Positions 39,739 through 50,198 are shown, numbered from the stretch's first letter. The stretch is 64,000 nt of DNA from Dictyobacter vulcani (GCF_008974265.1 NZ_BKZW01000001.1:3038001-3102000), one strand, 5' to 3'. The notes: generated from the sequence alone by a model not told the origin. A program made the numbers and translations.

Positions 39739-41058
39739 TTATTCTGTACGTAACGCGTTAATGGGATCCATCCGGGCGGCGCGTTGAGCGGGATAGAAAC
39801 CAAAGACGATCCCGACAATGGCCGCGAAAGCAAAGGAAAGTAAAATCGCTAAGGGATCCAGGACCAGTGGTTGGGCGGTGGCTATGGAACTGATAAACGC
39901 TCCCAGCACTCCCAGCAGAATACCCACGATACCACCCAGGGCGCTGAGAATCAGGGCCTCGATCAGGAACTGGGCCATGACATCGCGTGGATAGGCTCCC
40001 AGGGCAATTCTAATACCGATTTCGCGTGTTCGTTCCGTGACGGAGACCAGCATGATATTCATAATACCGATACCACCGACGATCAGCGAGATAGCGGCCA
40101 CGCTGATCAGGAGAATCGTCAGGGACTCAGAGGCGGTCTGTACCGTCTGTAAGAGTTGTCCTTGATTCTGAATGGTAAACTCGGTTGGATCATGGCGACC
40201 CTGCAAGAACTGCTGAATATTTGCCTGTACATCCGTGACGTTCTGACCCTGACTGACCAGTACGGTGATCGCGAGGGCGCGTTGATTACCGCCCAGGCGA
40301 TTCTTCGCCGTGCTGAATGGAATAAAAATCGTGTCGTCGGCATTGGTGGCGCCATTTGCCCCTTTTGTTGCCAGCACACCGACAACGGTAAAGGTGGAAT
40401 TACCAATGCGAATCTGCCGTCCTAATGGATCAATGCCTTGCGCGGTAAATAAATTATCCACCACGGTCTGACCCAGGACTGCTACCGAGGCGTTGCTTTG
40501 CTCGTCCGCGCTGGTGAAAAAGTTGCCTTCCTGCATTTGCCAGCTACCCACTTGTTGATAGTCGGGATAGACGCCCTGGATGCTGGTGGACCAGTTTTGG
40601 TTTTGATAGATGACCTGACCATTGACATTGACGGTCGGGCTGACTGCGGCAATGCCTGGAATCTGCGTGGCGAGATCGTCGGCATCGCTCTGTGTCAATA
40701 TTTGTTGGGTGCCCGCCCCCTGTCTCACCCCACCTGTATTGGCGCTCCCACCGCGGATATTTAACTGGTTAGGATTGAGCGTTGAGAGTCTTCCATTAAT
40801 CGTCGCGGCATTGCCCTCACTGGTTGCAACCATCATGATGACGGCCGCGACACCGATGATGATACCCAGAGAAGTCAGGAGCGAGCGGAGTTTATTGGCT
40901 CGCAGCGCTTCGATCGCACTGATCAGGCTCTGGGAAATAGCATAACCGCCACGCCCTCGTTTGCGCTGCTCAGGCTTTAACGGGGGCATCAAGGGCTGAA
41001 ATTGTGGCGCAGCCCGGGCAGGAAGCTCTTGCTGATTTTGCTGGTTTGAAATGCTCAT
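39739..41058 (-). CDS. MacB-like ABC transporter permease
   Basis: 439 residues: N-terminal helix (SLISAIEALRANKLRSLLTS, LGIIIGVAAVIMM), a large extracytoplasmic MacB_PCD domain (about 75-300), then three C-terminal helices of the FtsX type (ERTREIGIRIALGAYPRDV). Acts with the ATPase and adaptor directly upstream to expel peptides, lipids or drugs. Overlaps the ATPase gene by four bases (ATGA). Confidence 0.93.
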   Translation of the reverse strand: MSISNQQNQQELPARAAPQFQPLMPPLKPEQRKRGRGGYAISQSLISAIEALRANKLRSLLTSLGIIIGVAAVIMMVATSEGNAATINGRLSTLNPNQLNIRGGSANTGGVRQGAGTQQILTQSDADDLATQIPGIAAVSPTVNVNGQVIYQNQNWSTSIQGVYPDYQQVGSWQMQEGNFFTSADEQSNASVAVLGQTVVDNLFTAQGIDPLGRQIRIGNSTFTVVGVLATKGANGATNADDTIFIPFSTAKNRLGGNQRALAITVLVSQGQNVTDVQANIQQFLQGRHDPTEFTIQNQGQLLQTVQTASESLTILLISVAAISLIVGGIGIMNIMLVSVTERTREIGIRIALGAYPRDVMAQFLIEALILSALGGIVGILLGVLGAFISSIATAQPLVLDPLAILLSFAFAAIVGIVFGFYPAQRAARMDPINALRTE

Positions 41059-41837
41059 GGCTGTACCTGTTCTGCTTTTGTATCCGCTGAAAGTTGTGCC
41101 CTGGCACTTAATGGCTGCTCGTTTATCTGATCATCCACCACCCGTCCATCGCGAAAAACGACTTTGCGTTTGCAGTGGTTCGCGATATCCTGTTCATGCG
41201 TAACCAGTATGACCGTCATGCCACGAGCATTGAGTTCCTGCATGATGCGCATGATCTCCTGGCTGGTGTGCGAGTCCAGGTTACCAGTCGGCTCATCGGC
41301 CAGGATCAGCGAAGGCGATGTCACCAGGGCGCGTGCAATCGCAACGCGCTGCTGCTGTCCGCCTGATAATTCCATTGGTCGATGTCCTGCGCGTGGGCCG
41401 AGATTGACCAGAGCCAGCGCGCGCCTGGCGCGTTCTTGTCGCTCTTCCTTTGAGATACCAGCATAGACCAGAGGTAATTCTACATTCGCCTGGGCCGTCA
41501 TCCAGCGTAGAAGATTAAAGCTCTGGAAGATAAAACCAATTTTCTGGTTGCGCACATCTGCCAACTCGGTATTGCTCATCTGACCGACCGAGACACCATC
41601 CAGTACATATTCACCATGGCTGGGTTTATCCAGACAGCCCAGGATATTCATAAAGGTGGATTTGCCAGAACCTGATGGACCCATGATGGCGACAAATTCC
41701 CCATGTTTGACCTCTAGATTTAGTCCTCGTAGCGCTGGAACCACATTCGTGCCCATGGTATAGTATTTGTCCATGCCGCGTATCTGGATACGCGGCTTCG
41801 TTTCAGTCTGGTTTTCCTGTACTTGAGGAGTCATCAT
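41055..41837 (-). CDS. MacB-like ABC transporter ATP-binding protein
   Basis: 260 residues with Walker [11 protein letters not shown]-loop IFQSFNLL, signature [15 protein letters not shown], Walker [10 protein letters not shown] and H-loop VTHE. It is most like LolD/MacB-type ATPases. Overlaps by four bases with genes on both sides, so the three are one translationally coupled operon. Confidence 0.95.
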   Translation of the reverse strand: MMTPQVQENQTETKPRIQIRGMDKYYTMGTNVVPALRGLNLEVKHGEFVAIMGPSGSGKSTFMNILGCLDKPSHGEYVLDGVSVGQMSNTELADVRNQKIGFIFQSFNLLRWMTAQANVELPLVYAGISKEERQERARRALALVNLGPRAGHRPMELSGGQQQRVAIARALVTSPSLILADEPTGNLDSHTSQEIMRIMQELNARGMTVILVTHEQDIANHCKRKVVFRDGRVVDDQINEQPLSARAQLSADTKAEQVQP

Positions 41838-43114
41838 TGACCACGTCCTCCACCACCGTTGCTGCCACCGAAGCCACCGCCACCACTGCCATTACCACCA
41901 CCGCCGTTGCCGCCACCGAAGCCACCGCCACCACCGTTGCGACCACCACCGAAGCCACCGCCGAAGAGGCCATTTCCACGTTGCTGGCCTGTTGTGCCTG
42001 TATTTTGTGCACTGCCGCCGGTTGCATTTGTCACGACCTGATCGCCTTCATTCAGACCCGAAAGGATCTGGGTGAATTGTCCATTGGTCAGGCCTGTGGT
42101 CACTGCAACAGGTGTTAAGACGTTATTTTGTAGGACCAGCACAATACCCGGTTTGCCTGTACCTGATGGCGTGGTCGTAGTGCCACTACCGCCTTGTTGA
42201 CCTCCATTGTTGCGAAGTCCTCGCATGGCAGCGCGGCTGAGATAGCCATTTTGTAGCGCCGTAGTTGGAAAGGTCAGGGCTGCGGCCGGAACACGCAATA
42301 CATTATCCTGCTGAGCCGTGGTGATGTTTACCGTTGCCGTCATGGCAGGCAAAAGGTGGATATTGTTGAGTGAGCTCATCGTAACATTGAGCGTGACGGG
42401 ATAGGTAACCACCCCGGAACTGGTTTGTCCGATGATGCTCATGGATGCAATCGTGGCCTGAAAAGTATTATTTGGATAGGCTGCTACCGTAAACTGGGCT
42501 GATTGTCCGGTTTTGACGTTGCCAATATCGGACTCGTTGACCTGCGCAACGATTTGCAGCGCACTGGTATCTGTCAGCACGATAAAGGGGCTGGATGTTC
42601 CGGTGCCGTTGCTGCTATTATTATTGCCCGAACCTACCGCTGTTCCGACATAACCGTTGATCGCTGCCACAGTGGCGGCGGCCGGGGCTGTCAATGTTGT
42701 CGCAGCAGTGTTATTATTGGGTTGTGAATTGGTAGGAGTGATCGTGGCCAACTGCTGACCGGCTTTAACCTGATCGCCAACTTTGACATTGATCTGATTG
42801 ACCTGACCGCTGGTATTGAAATTCAAATTATAAGTGGCTTTGGCCTGTACCGGGCCAGTAGCGGAAATTTGCTGAGAAATAGTACCGGTGGTTACCGTGG
42901 CCTGAGTATAGCTTATGGTGGGTTGGTGACCAGAACGCCAGTAGAAAAAGCCACCTGCGGCGAGGGCGATGATCAGTAAAATAATCAGCACCGTTATTAA
43001 CGTTTTGGGGCGTTTTTTCTTTGCGTTTTTTTGGGCCTCGGCAAAGGTAAAATTACTTTCCTCGTCTGTTTCTTCGAAGAGAGGTTGGGGATAAATTTCT
43101 ACGTTTTCAGCCAT
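41834..43114 (-). CDS. MacA/HlyD-like efflux adaptor with Gly-rich tail
   Basis: 426 residues. One N-terminal membrane helix (TLITVLIILLIIALAAGGFFY), then a periplasmic-adaptor-type fold with lipoyl half-motifs (GQVNQINVKVGDQVKAG) and beta-barrel domains. No long coiled-coil hairpin is seen. In a monoderm-like cell it would bridge to the cell surface rather than to an outer-membrane channel (inference). The last about 48 residues are almost only Gly, Asn, Ser and Phe in GGGFGG-type repeats. Confidence 0.9.
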   Translation of the reverse strand: MAENVEIYPQPLFEETDEESNFTFAEAQKNAKKKRPKTLITVLIILLIIALAAGGFFYWRSGHQPTISYTQATVTTGTISQQISATGPVQAKATYNLNFNTSGQVNQINVKVGDQVKAGQQLATITPTNSQPNNNTAATTLTAPAAATVAAINGYVGTAVGSGNNNSSNGTGTSSPFIVLTDTSALQIVAQVNESDIGNVKTGQSAQFTVAAYPNNTFQATIASMSIIGQTSSGVVTYPVTLNVTMSSLNNIHLLPAMTATVNITTAQQDNVLRVPAAALTFPTTALQNGYLSRAAMRGLRNNGGQQGGSGTTTTPSGTGKPGIVLVLQNNVLTPVAVTTGLTNGQFTQILSGLNEGDQVVTNATGGSAQNTGTTGQQRGNGLFGGGFGGGRNGGGGGFGGGNGGGGNGSGGGGFGGSNGGGGRGQ

Positions 43115-43419
43115 TGTTCTTCCTTAATTCAACTGAATGCTGACATACGATATCTGGTGTGCATAAAATCTCAGGAATTTCTATTTAATACCATGACTTC
43201 GTATCGATCGATACATAAATGTTTTCGAGGTTATAGTAGCATTCATAACTCAAGAAAAATCGTAAAATTTGTAAAGAAATAGAGCTTATAAATGTAAAAA
43301 ATGTATGAAGTAGTTGTTATTTGAGACTCTGTAACTGTCCTTTTGTGCATTGTTGGAAATGGCAGGGCATGATAGCCTGGAGTTTAGTACTGTGATTGTT
43401 AATTAGGAGTTGGTTTGTT
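43115..43419. other. Divergent spacer with a 14-bp palindrome
   Basis: AT-rich DNA between the efflux operon and the MFS gene. GTATCGATCGATAC at 43201-43214 is a perfect palindrome about 90 bases upstream of the adaptor start, a possible operator. AGGAG before 43420 is the MFS ribosome site. No other feature seen. Confidence 0.45.
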
Positions 43420-44760
43420 ATGTCCTCGGTTACTGATCCCTCGATGCCATCTATTACTGATCAAGATGCGCCTGAAAAACGGCAAGGGCCCTCACGTTTT
43501 TTTGATTTACCACGAAATGTTTATATCTTACTAATTTTTACACTGGGTAAAGGCTTCCAACTAAGTATCGCCAATTTGGTCTTAAATTATTACGTCCATA
43601 GTCTGGGTTTTAAGCCAGATTTTATTGGTATCTTTAGTGCGATGTCGGCTATTGGCGCACTGATCGGGGCCGTACCTATCGGTATACTGGCTGATCGTTG
43701 GGGGCGTAAACCAGTCCTGTTATTAACCTCAGTGCTTTCTCCATTATTTCTCTCTTTGCTGGCGCTGGCAACGGCTGCGCCCTGGTTGATTATACTGAAT
43801 TTGATCCAGGGCCTGGTCTCGACCGCTTACTGGGTGACGAACCTGCCTCTGCTCTCTGAGAGCACGACCGAAAAACAACGTGTTGGTGTGCTGGCCTTAA
43901 ATAGTTTTTTATTGCTCGGCATTGGTTCACTGGGAAATTTGCTTGGTGGCTCAATTCCAGAGTTTGTGGCAGGACTGCTTCACGTATCTGCTGCCAGTAC
44001 TGTACCGCTGCGCTGGGGAGTCTTTACCGCATCTTTATTTACCTTTGTCTTTGGACTCCCTCTGTGGTTTCTGCAAAAACGTGCACCCAACCAATCGACT
44101 GAAACCAGCACCCAGATCACAGATGCTGAGGGTAGCGGTGCTGTGACAGTAACTGCGGCAAAAAAGAGATCTACGTCCACCCGAGAGCCAATCCCGGTTG
44201 CCTTATTTGCCAAATTGCTGCTACCAGACCTGCTTTTTACCATGGGTGAAGGAGCGGTGGTAGCCCTGATTCAGGTCTACTTTGTGTTACGCTTTAGCCT
44301 CTTACCCGGTCCACTGGGAATCATCTTTACCATTTCAGGCCTGGCGGGCGGTTTTTTCTCCCTTACGGCTCCCCTGTTTGTTAATCGCTGGGGCAAATTA
44401 CGCATCATCACCACGGTACAATATATCAGTGCCCCCTTAATGGTCCTGATCGGACTGGCACCAACGCTGCCACTGGCCATCACCGGTGAGTATGCCCGTT
44501 CATTTTTGCGCACACTGATCGAGCCTGTCTATGCCGCCTTTGAGATGGAGCAGGTCTCACCCAGACTACGTGGCACCCTGGCTGGATTCTACTCGGTCAC
44601 CTGGAGCCTCGGCTTTAGCTTTGGTCCCACCATAGCTGGTTGGCTTCAGACCAACGTCAACCTGACCATGTCCTTTGTGTTTGGTGGTTGCTGTCTGTTA
44701 GTGGCCCCCACACTCTTGCTCCTCTTCTTCGGCAAGAAAAGAGCATTACAAACTGCCTGA
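43420..44760 (+). CDS. Major facilitator superfamily transporter
   Basis: 446 residues, about 12 transmembrane helices, with a charged cytoplasmic loop in the middle (about 210-240). The MFS loop motif GILADRWGRKPVLLL is present between helices 2 and 3. ATG 43420 has AGGAG upstream. Substrate unknown; divergent arrangement with the MacAB operon hints at a shared export theme. Confidence 0.92.
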   Translation: MSSVTDPSMPSITDQDAPEKRQGPSRFFDLPRNVYILLIFTLGKGFQLSIANLVLNYYVHSLGFKPDFIGIFSAMSAIGALIGAVPIGILADRWGRKPVLLLTSVLSPLFLSLLALATAAPWLIILNLIQGLVSTAYWVTNLPLLSESTTEKQRVGVLALNSFLLLGIGSLGNLLGGSIPEFVAGLLHVSAASTVPLRWGVFTASLFTFVFGLPLWFLQKRAPNQSTETSTQITDAEGSGAVTVTAAKKRSTSTREPIPVALFAKLLLPDLLFTMGEGAVVALIQVYFVLRFSLLPGPLGIIFTISGLAGGFFSLTAPLFVNRWGKLRIITTVQYISAPLMVLIGLAPTLPLAITGEYARSFLRTLIEPVYAAFEMEQVSPRLRGTLAGFYSVTWSLGFSFGPTIAGWLQTNVNLTMSFVFGGCCLLVAPTLLLLFFGKKRALQTA

Positions 44761-44861
44761 GTGCGTATGGTGAGTGCTTGTCTGGTGTAAAATAAAACAA
44801 GCAGATGCATGTTATCGATGTTTTCCAGTTGTGTGGTCTATGCGCTGAAAAGAGGAGAGTT

Positions 44862-45524
44862 ATGAGTATGGTGGTTGCTCCTACCCGTTTGCTGGTGATA
44901 CGCCATGGTGAAACCCTGGCCAATCGGGAATTTCGCTATATTGGTATGCGCGATGATCACCTATCGGAACGCGGTATAACTCAGGCCCAGCAACTGGCTC
45001 AGACACTGGAGCCATTACATATCTCCGCCATCTATAGTAGTCCGTTGCAGCGCGCAATGCAGACGGCGCAAGCGATTGCGGAGCGTCAGCAACTGGCTGT
45101 CCAGCCTCTGGATGCTTTGCGTGAAGGCAACTTTGGCCGCTGGGAAGGGCTCAGCCGGACCGAAGTAATGGAGCGTAGCGTAGAGGATGCCCGATTGTTG
45201 CGGGCATGGGAGCAAGATCCGACCCTGGCTCCTCCTGATGGCGAAAGCTTTATGCTGGTTCAGCAGCGAGTGGTGGCCGAGGTTATGCGGTTGGTGCAAC
45301 AGCATCCGGGACAGACACTGGTGCTGGTTTCACACGTTGGTCCGATTAAAGTTCTACTCTGTCATGCCTTACAGGCTCCCCTTACCTCACTTCTCCGCAT
45401 CTTTCTCGATCCAGCTACTATCAGTGTGATTGATTGGAAAAAAGAGCCGCTGGTGCGTTTAATCAATAGTCATGCCCATCCAGGGTGGGAAGAAGCACGC
45501 TGGTTACAGACTGACAACTTTTAA
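44862..45524 (+). CDS. Histidine phosphatase family protein
   Basis: 220 residues, phosphoglycerate-mutase-like. Catalytic RHGET at about 14-18, second-half SHVGPIKVLL with the other His, and SSPLQRAMQTAQ between. ATG 44862 has GAGGAG nearby. Could dephosphorylate sugars, alpha-ribazole phosphate or others; the sequence does not decide. Confidence 0.88.
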   Translation: MSMVVAPTRLLVIRHGETLANREFRYIGMRDDHLSERGITQAQQLAQTLEPLHISAIYSSPLQRAMQTAQAIAERQQLAVQPLDALREGNFGRWEGLSRTEVMERSVEDARLLRAWEQDPTLAPPDGESFMLVQQRVVAEVMRLVQQHPGQTLVLVSHVGPIKVLLCHALQAPLTSLLRIFLDPATISVIDWKKEPLVRLINSHAHPGWEEARWLQTDNF

Positions 45525-45702
45525 CGAAAATGAAATGTATTGAAATAGAGAAATGTGCAGCACTTTTATTACGGATATTCATGGATTTATGTCTATTTAT
45601 ATGAATATTTGGTCCTAAATGTGTGACAGAACACTGTTTTCGTACGACATTCAAGGTATACTAGATAATCTAGTGGTCTGTCGTCGTATAGAGGAGTAGT
45701 TG

Positions 45703-48129
45703 ATGCATTCGAGTCTCATTGATAGCCAGCAGCGTGTTCCAGAGCAAAAAGGCATAAAGCAGCAACCAGGTGGGCCTGACCAATTTTCAGGTTATTCAGC
45801 AGCACCACCATCCATGGCTTATCCGCCTCAGCATAAGGTTTCTCCTTTGATGACTGCGATTAGACTCTGTACGCCGCAGGAAGGCTGGCTGGCGTTTGTG
45901 TTACTGGCTATTATGCTCTATTGCGTGGTGGCTGTGATTGTGAGCGCGGGCTGGGTGCATGTTGGCGCATTTCTCTATATATCTCCTATTGTTGGTTTAT
46001 TCATTGGTCTGCTGGTTGCCAAACTTCCATATATGCCACAGGCCCTGCTTCATCTTCTGGCCTGTCTGTTGGGGCATGTGCTGGCTATCTGGATTACCAG
46101 TACCTATGCCTTTCACGTGCCCCCTTCTGTGGTTCTGGGAGGACTACAGGTGGCTTTTACCGGACACATGGCTGAGGAATCTCTCCAGACCAGTGAGATG
46201 GTGTTTTTCTTTTATCTTTCCTTCCTCTGTTTCTTTCTGGGTTATTTTGGTAGCTGGTTGATCTATCGGGCGCGCTTACCCTGGTTAGTAGGATTAGTCT
46301 ATTGCTCTATTATGCTTGTTAACCTGAATTATGTGTTGAGCAATTATAATTATTTACTACTGGTGATGCTGGGAGCCCTGGTGCTCTTGATTGCGCGCAT
46401 AGAGTTAGCGTCACGTCTGGTGCAGTGGAGTAGTGAGGGTCTCTATACTGATCGTGACTGGTTGCGCAAGATTACTGCCCGCTGTATGCAAGTTGCCTGC
46501 CTGATTATGCTCCTGGCTCTACCGCTGGGCTGGCTTTTGCCGATCCAGGATCAGCCCGCGAGTGGGAAGGTGTTCTGGGATCGAATTAACGCTACCTGGA
46601 ATGCTGCTGTGACTGGCAATCTCTCCTGGCAGACGCTCCATTCTATCACTACCTCAAATTCGAATACCACGAATTATTTTGGCAACCAACTAACGATCTC
46701 AAGCAGTGTCCACCTACCAGATGGTGAAGTCCTTTTTTATACCAGTTCGGATCAGAAGTCTCACTATTTAGAGAGTGTGGCCTTTAACCACTTTAGTGAT
46801 AATACCTGGACAAATTCAAGCAATGGTTTTTCAGGAACGCAATATCCAGCCAATATGCGCCTGCCGCAGGATATTGACCAGGATCCGAACGATATTGTGA
46901 ATACCACGGTTACGATGACGCAGGCGATCAATGGTTCAAAGAATTATGTCTTTGCTCCAGCCCAACCATTGCAATTTAATATGCCAACCCAGGTTTATAA
47001 TAGTGGTGGTCGAGGTGTCAGTACGATGACAGCATGGACACAACTACAGCCATTAAGCGCAAAATCAAAATATTCTGTGACCTCTGCCCTGACACCACAA
47101 AATAAGATTACAGATGTACCCTTGCCGCAGGATAATAGCGCGTTCTGGCAGGCTGACCGCTACTATTACTGGTTGAATGTTCTCTATTTAGAGCAACCAC
47201 AAAATCGCTCGGCAAAAGTAGAAGCCACCACCAGAGCCTGGACGCAAGGAGCGACCAATGCCTATGATGCCCTCAAGCGTATTGAATCCCATTTGAACGA
47301 TTCGCGTACGTTTACCTATTCAGTGGATAATCCTGCCATCCCTCCTGGTAAGGATATCGCTGATGTCTTGTTAGATACGCATACAGGATACTGTACGTAT
47401 TATGCCAGTGCCATGGCGATAATGGGTCGTGTTTTAAATATTCCAACGCGTTTAGTCACCGGCTTTAGCTCCGGCAAATATGATGCCACCCGTAAGGGCT
47501 GGTCCGTCTCGGGTAGCGATGCGCATAGCTGGGTTCAGGCCTATTTCCCTGGTAATGGTTGGATAGATTTTGATCCGACGCCAGGTTTTTCCCCCCAATC
47601 ACAGACCGCGGCAAAAACTGCTCTTCCCACGGTGACTCCTACCAAAGTTGCCAGTGTGACCCCAACGCCAAAGGCGCAACCCACTAAAACCGCGCAACAA
47701 GCGTCACAGAAACAACAATCTACGCCACCACCAGATCATACCGATATGCTGACCTCATCAGTCATATGGATCTCACTGGGCATCTTATTGTGCGCGATAA
47801 TCTTTTTTGTAAGTACCATTGTGATCAAGCGACGCCGGGAGTATGAGGTCAGTGTATCAAGATTTTTCTGGCGCGCCTGTCGCGTGGCTGCCTGGGCTGG
47901 ATTAGGACCAAAGTCCTGGCAGACTCCATATGAATATGCAACCATGTTGAGCCAGCATCTAGAGCGTAAAGAGCCAGCACTCTGGCATCTGACGGACCTC
48001 TTTGTCCGCGAGCGCTGGGGGGCGCCACAGCAGGTTCCTCAGGAGCAGGATGCGGTTACTATTGAGCGCACATGGCCGTCTTTGCGTTCTATGTTGGTGC
48101 GCTTGTTTTTCTTGCGAAAAAAGAAATAG
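45703..48129 (+). CDS. Transglutaminase-like membrane protein
   Basis: 808 residues: about seven N-terminal helices, an extracellular segment of about 230 residues, a transglutaminase-like core with Cys (TGYCTYYASAMA, about 563), His (SDAHSWVQAYF, about 606) and Asp (WIDFDPTPG), a Thr/Pro/Gln-rich stretch, one more helix (about 685-707) and a C-terminal cytoplasmic domain. This is the DUF3488/transglutaminase architecture; members may process cell-surface proteins or walls. ATG 45703 has GAGGAG six bases upstream. Confidence 0.9.
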   Translation: MHSSLIDSQQRVPEQKGIKQQPGGPDQFSGYSAAPPSMAYPPQHKVSPLMTAIRLCTPQEGWLAFVLLAIMLYCVVAVIVSAGWVHVGAFLYISPIVGLFIGLLVAKLPYMPQALLHLLACLLGHVLAIWITSTYAFHVPPSVVLGGLQVAFTGHMAEESLQTSEMVFFFYLSFLCFFLGYFGSWLIYRARLPWLVGLVYCSIMLVNLNYVLSNYNYLLLVMLGALVLLIARIELASRLVQWSSEGLYTDRDWLRKITARCMQVACLIMLLALPLGWLLPIQDQPASGKVFWDRINATWNAAVTGNLSWQTLHSITTSNSNTTNYFGNQLTISSSVHLPDGEVLFYTSSDQKSHYLESVAFNHFSDNTWTNSSNGFSGTQYPANMRLPQDIDQDPNDIVNTTVTMTQAINGSKNYVFAPAQPLQFNMPTQVYNSGGRGVSTMTAWTQLQPLSAKSKYSVTSALTPQNKITDVPLPQDNSAFWQADRYYYWLNVLYLEQPQNRSAKVEATTRAWTQGATNAYDALKRIESHLNDSRTFTYSVDNPAIPPGKDIADVLLDTHTGYCTYYASAMAIMGRVLNIPTRLVTGFSSGKYDATRKGWSVSGSDAHSWVQAYFPGNGWIDFDPTPGFSPQSQTAAKTALPTVTPTKVASVTPTPKAQPTKTAQQASQKQQSTPPPDHTDMLTSSVIWISLGILLCAIIFFVSTIVIKRRREYEVSVSRFFWRACRVAAWAGLGPKSWQTPYEYATMLSQHLERKEPALWHLTDLFVRERWGAPQQVPQEQDAVTIERTWPSLRSMLVRLFFLRKKK

Positions 48130-48254
48130 TGTAAAAAGATATATAGTTATCTACGGATGCATCAATGATCGTTACTAGCATTTAGCACCTTTCGTTTTCT
48201 ATTTATGAATGGATAGAAAAACTGTGTCGGGTTGTTGGGGAGAATGAGGGTGCG

Positions 48255-49397
48255 ATGTTTGGTGAGCCAATTGTGGAATGTGTTTATGGATGGGGGCATA
48301 TATTACGGCTCTATCCCGATCATGTAGATATCGAAGATGTATCATACTCGCTCCGTGACTTGATTAATTTCAAGCCCATGTATCGCTGTATCATGGGTGT
48401 TGCCTCGATGCGACTGGATTTGCAATTTTCTTCAGGTGTGGTGGTTATACGTGGGATTGCGGATATCTCTCTGGCTTTGAAGGTTATGGCTTATCTGAAT
48501 ACCTGGAGTGCAGTTACAGTCGCTTTTTCTGTCGAAGAGCTACCATCCGCACCTGAACTGTTTTTACCTGCCCCGATTGAGCAAACTCCCAGGTCCCTCG
48601 GCATCCCGCAGCCATTCGAAACTGATCAGTTACGCGAAACTGTGACTGGCAGTCAGATGACCGCGCTCACACCATTCAATGGCATGCCATTAGTCCTGTC
48701 TGACCGCAGCCAGGAGCGTTTCTGGGAATACGATGCCAATGAGCAATCAGCGACTGTGTTTGGACCTTTTGATGCCGTGGTGGATAGTAAACAGGATACC
48801 GGTCAGAACACTGGTATAACGACGCCTCAGCTTGCTGTGACGCTGGAAGCGGTTGCCTCGTGGCCATGGACGGACGAACGCCATCTACAGCATAAACAAC
48901 GCTTAAAACGCCTGCAGACGGAACGTGAGATTCGTTTTTATGGCTTTGATCGAGAAACACTCATTCAACGTTTACGCGCTGAGCCGCTCCCACAAGTACG
49001 TGTGCCTGCCAGACTCCTGCCTGACGAAATAGCTCACTATTGTACTTCTGCCAGACTCTGCGATGAACCGCTTGCTGGTGGAAGACGCGCTAAACGCAGG
49101 GTAAAAGATCAGGGAACACTGATTCTCACCAATCGTCGCCTGCTCTATCTGGGTCGCAAGAGACAGATTGTGCTGGAATACGAACGTGTACTGCAAGCCT
49201 CGCATGTGTCCGATGCTGTCTTACTATCCGCTGATTGCTGGAACAAACCACAATTTTTTAGCATGCGTCGCTCACTCGAATGTGCCATGTATCTGGAATG
49301 GATCTTACAAAATTTTGCCTTTTGTCCTGACTCATCGTTGAGCAGGATGACTCAACCACACTCACAATCGCTCGTAGAATATCCCATCTCACAGTAG
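48255..49397 (+). CDS. Hypothetical protein with a PH-like C-terminal domain
   Basis: 380 residues, soluble. The N-terminal 95 residues form a repeated-strand domain (VEDVSYSLRDLINFKPM). The last about 110 residues (GTLILTNRRLLYLGRKRQI) resemble bacterial PH/GRAM domains, which bind lipids or proteins. It follows the transglutaminase gene by 125 bases on the same strand. Confidence 0.55.
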   Translation: MFGEPIVECVYGWGHILRLYPDHVDIEDVSYSLRDLINFKPMYRCIMGVASMRLDLQFSSGVVVIRGIADISLALKVMAYLNTWSAVTVAFSVEELPSAPELFLPAPIEQTPRSLGIPQPFETDQLRETVTGSQMTALTPFNGMPLVLSDRSQERFWEYDANEQSATVFGPFDAVVDSKQDTGQNTGITTPQLAVTLEAVASWPWTDERHLQHKQRLKRLQTEREIRFYGFDRETLIQRLRAEPLPQVRVPARLLPDEIAHYCTSARLCDEPLAGGRRAKRRVKDQGTLILTNRRLLYLGRKRQIVLEYERVLQASHVSDAVLLSADCWNKPQFFSMRRSLECAMYLEWILQNFAFCPDSSLSRMTQPHSQSLVEYPISQ

Positions 49398-49433
49398 CAT
49401 TGTTTCTCGGGAAACTCAAGAAAAGGAGCTTTT

Positions 49434-50099
49434 ATGTTTATAGATACTCTCATGGTTTTATGGAATAGAATATGTGTGTATAAATTTACCAGAACAATTG
49501 TTACCTGTCTCCTTGTTGCCCTTGGTATCCTTGTCATTCTGGGTGTAATCGGTTTACCTGCATTTTCACGTTCGGCCGATATCGCGCCGCATCGGCCGCT
49601 GGTACCTATGGTAGAGAGCAATAATAATGATGCCATCGTGGTTGAACCACTTCCTAAATCGAAAGTGACGCCACCAGTACTGGCTTCCCCAGCGCCAACG
49701 CCACTGCCAACTCCTACTCCTACCGGGGTAGCAACTCCGCAGGAACAGAATAATCAAAATATCCAGGTACCTGTGGCTGTTACGCCTTCGCCGAGTCCTG
49801 TCGCGACACCAGCCAGTGTTTCACATCCAGCGTTAAAGATACAAAAGCATGCGGTGCAGCCCAGACATGTGCATATTACTTCGACACCGAGTAAAGCAGC
49901 AGTTAAAGCGTCGGTTACTTCGACGGTACCTCCTGTCACGCCATTGCCAACGCCTGTCGTTGTAACACCGACACCCGCACCCGTGCCAGCGCCAACCGGT
50001 ACTCCCAGCCCCGTTACTGAGCCTTCGCCAGCCACTTCCAATGCTGTACCAGTCAATCTGGATCCTGTTCCTACAAATAACGACATTCCTTTACAGTAA
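49434..50099 (+). CDS. Pro/Thr-rich membrane-anchored protein
   Basis: 221 residues: one N-terminal membrane helix (IVTCLLVALGILVILGVIG) and then a long disordered extracellular tail of Pro, Thr, Val and Ser with repeated P-T-P-T-P blocks. AAAAGGAG precedes the ATG. The tail resembles wall-spanning linkers. No enzyme domain. Confidence 0.65.
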   Translation: MFIDTLMVLWNRICVYKFTRTIVTCLLVALGILVILGVIGLPAFSRSADIAPHRPLVPMVESNNNDAIVVEPLPKSKVTPPVLASPAPTPLPTPTPTGVATPQEQNNQNIQVPVAVTPSPSPVATPASVSHPALKIQKHAVQPRHVHITSTPSKAAVKASVTSTVPPVTPLPTPVVVTPTPAPVPAPTGTPSPVTEPSPATSNAVPVNLDPVPTNNDIPLQ

Positions 50100-50127
50100 T
50101 AGCGATGGATCTTTAGCAGGACAATGG

Positions 50128-50175
50128 AATGGAAAAGAGGCGGTTGTAGTCTGTCACAACCGCCTCTTTTCCATT
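50128..50175 (+). terminator. Hairpin after the Pro/Thr-rich gene
   Basis: Perfect 20-bp stem (50128-50147 / 50156-50175) with an 8-base loop, 28 bases after the stop. A-rich rather than T-rich sequence follows, so it may also serve the leftward tRNA transcript. Confidence 0.65.
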
Positions 50176-50198
50176 AAAAAAAAGCCCCCTCGGGCTTA
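50176..50198 (-). terminator. Terminator of the tRNA-Ser pair
   Basis: On the minus strand, AAGCCC-GAGG-GGGCTT is followed by a run of T, about 65 bases after the tRNA-Ser(GGA) end. Confidence 0.8.

Noticed and set aside
41837..42118. Open frames rich in Thr/Ala or Pro opposite the adaptor tail
   Set aside because: Mirror images of the Gly-rich repeat codons, not genes.
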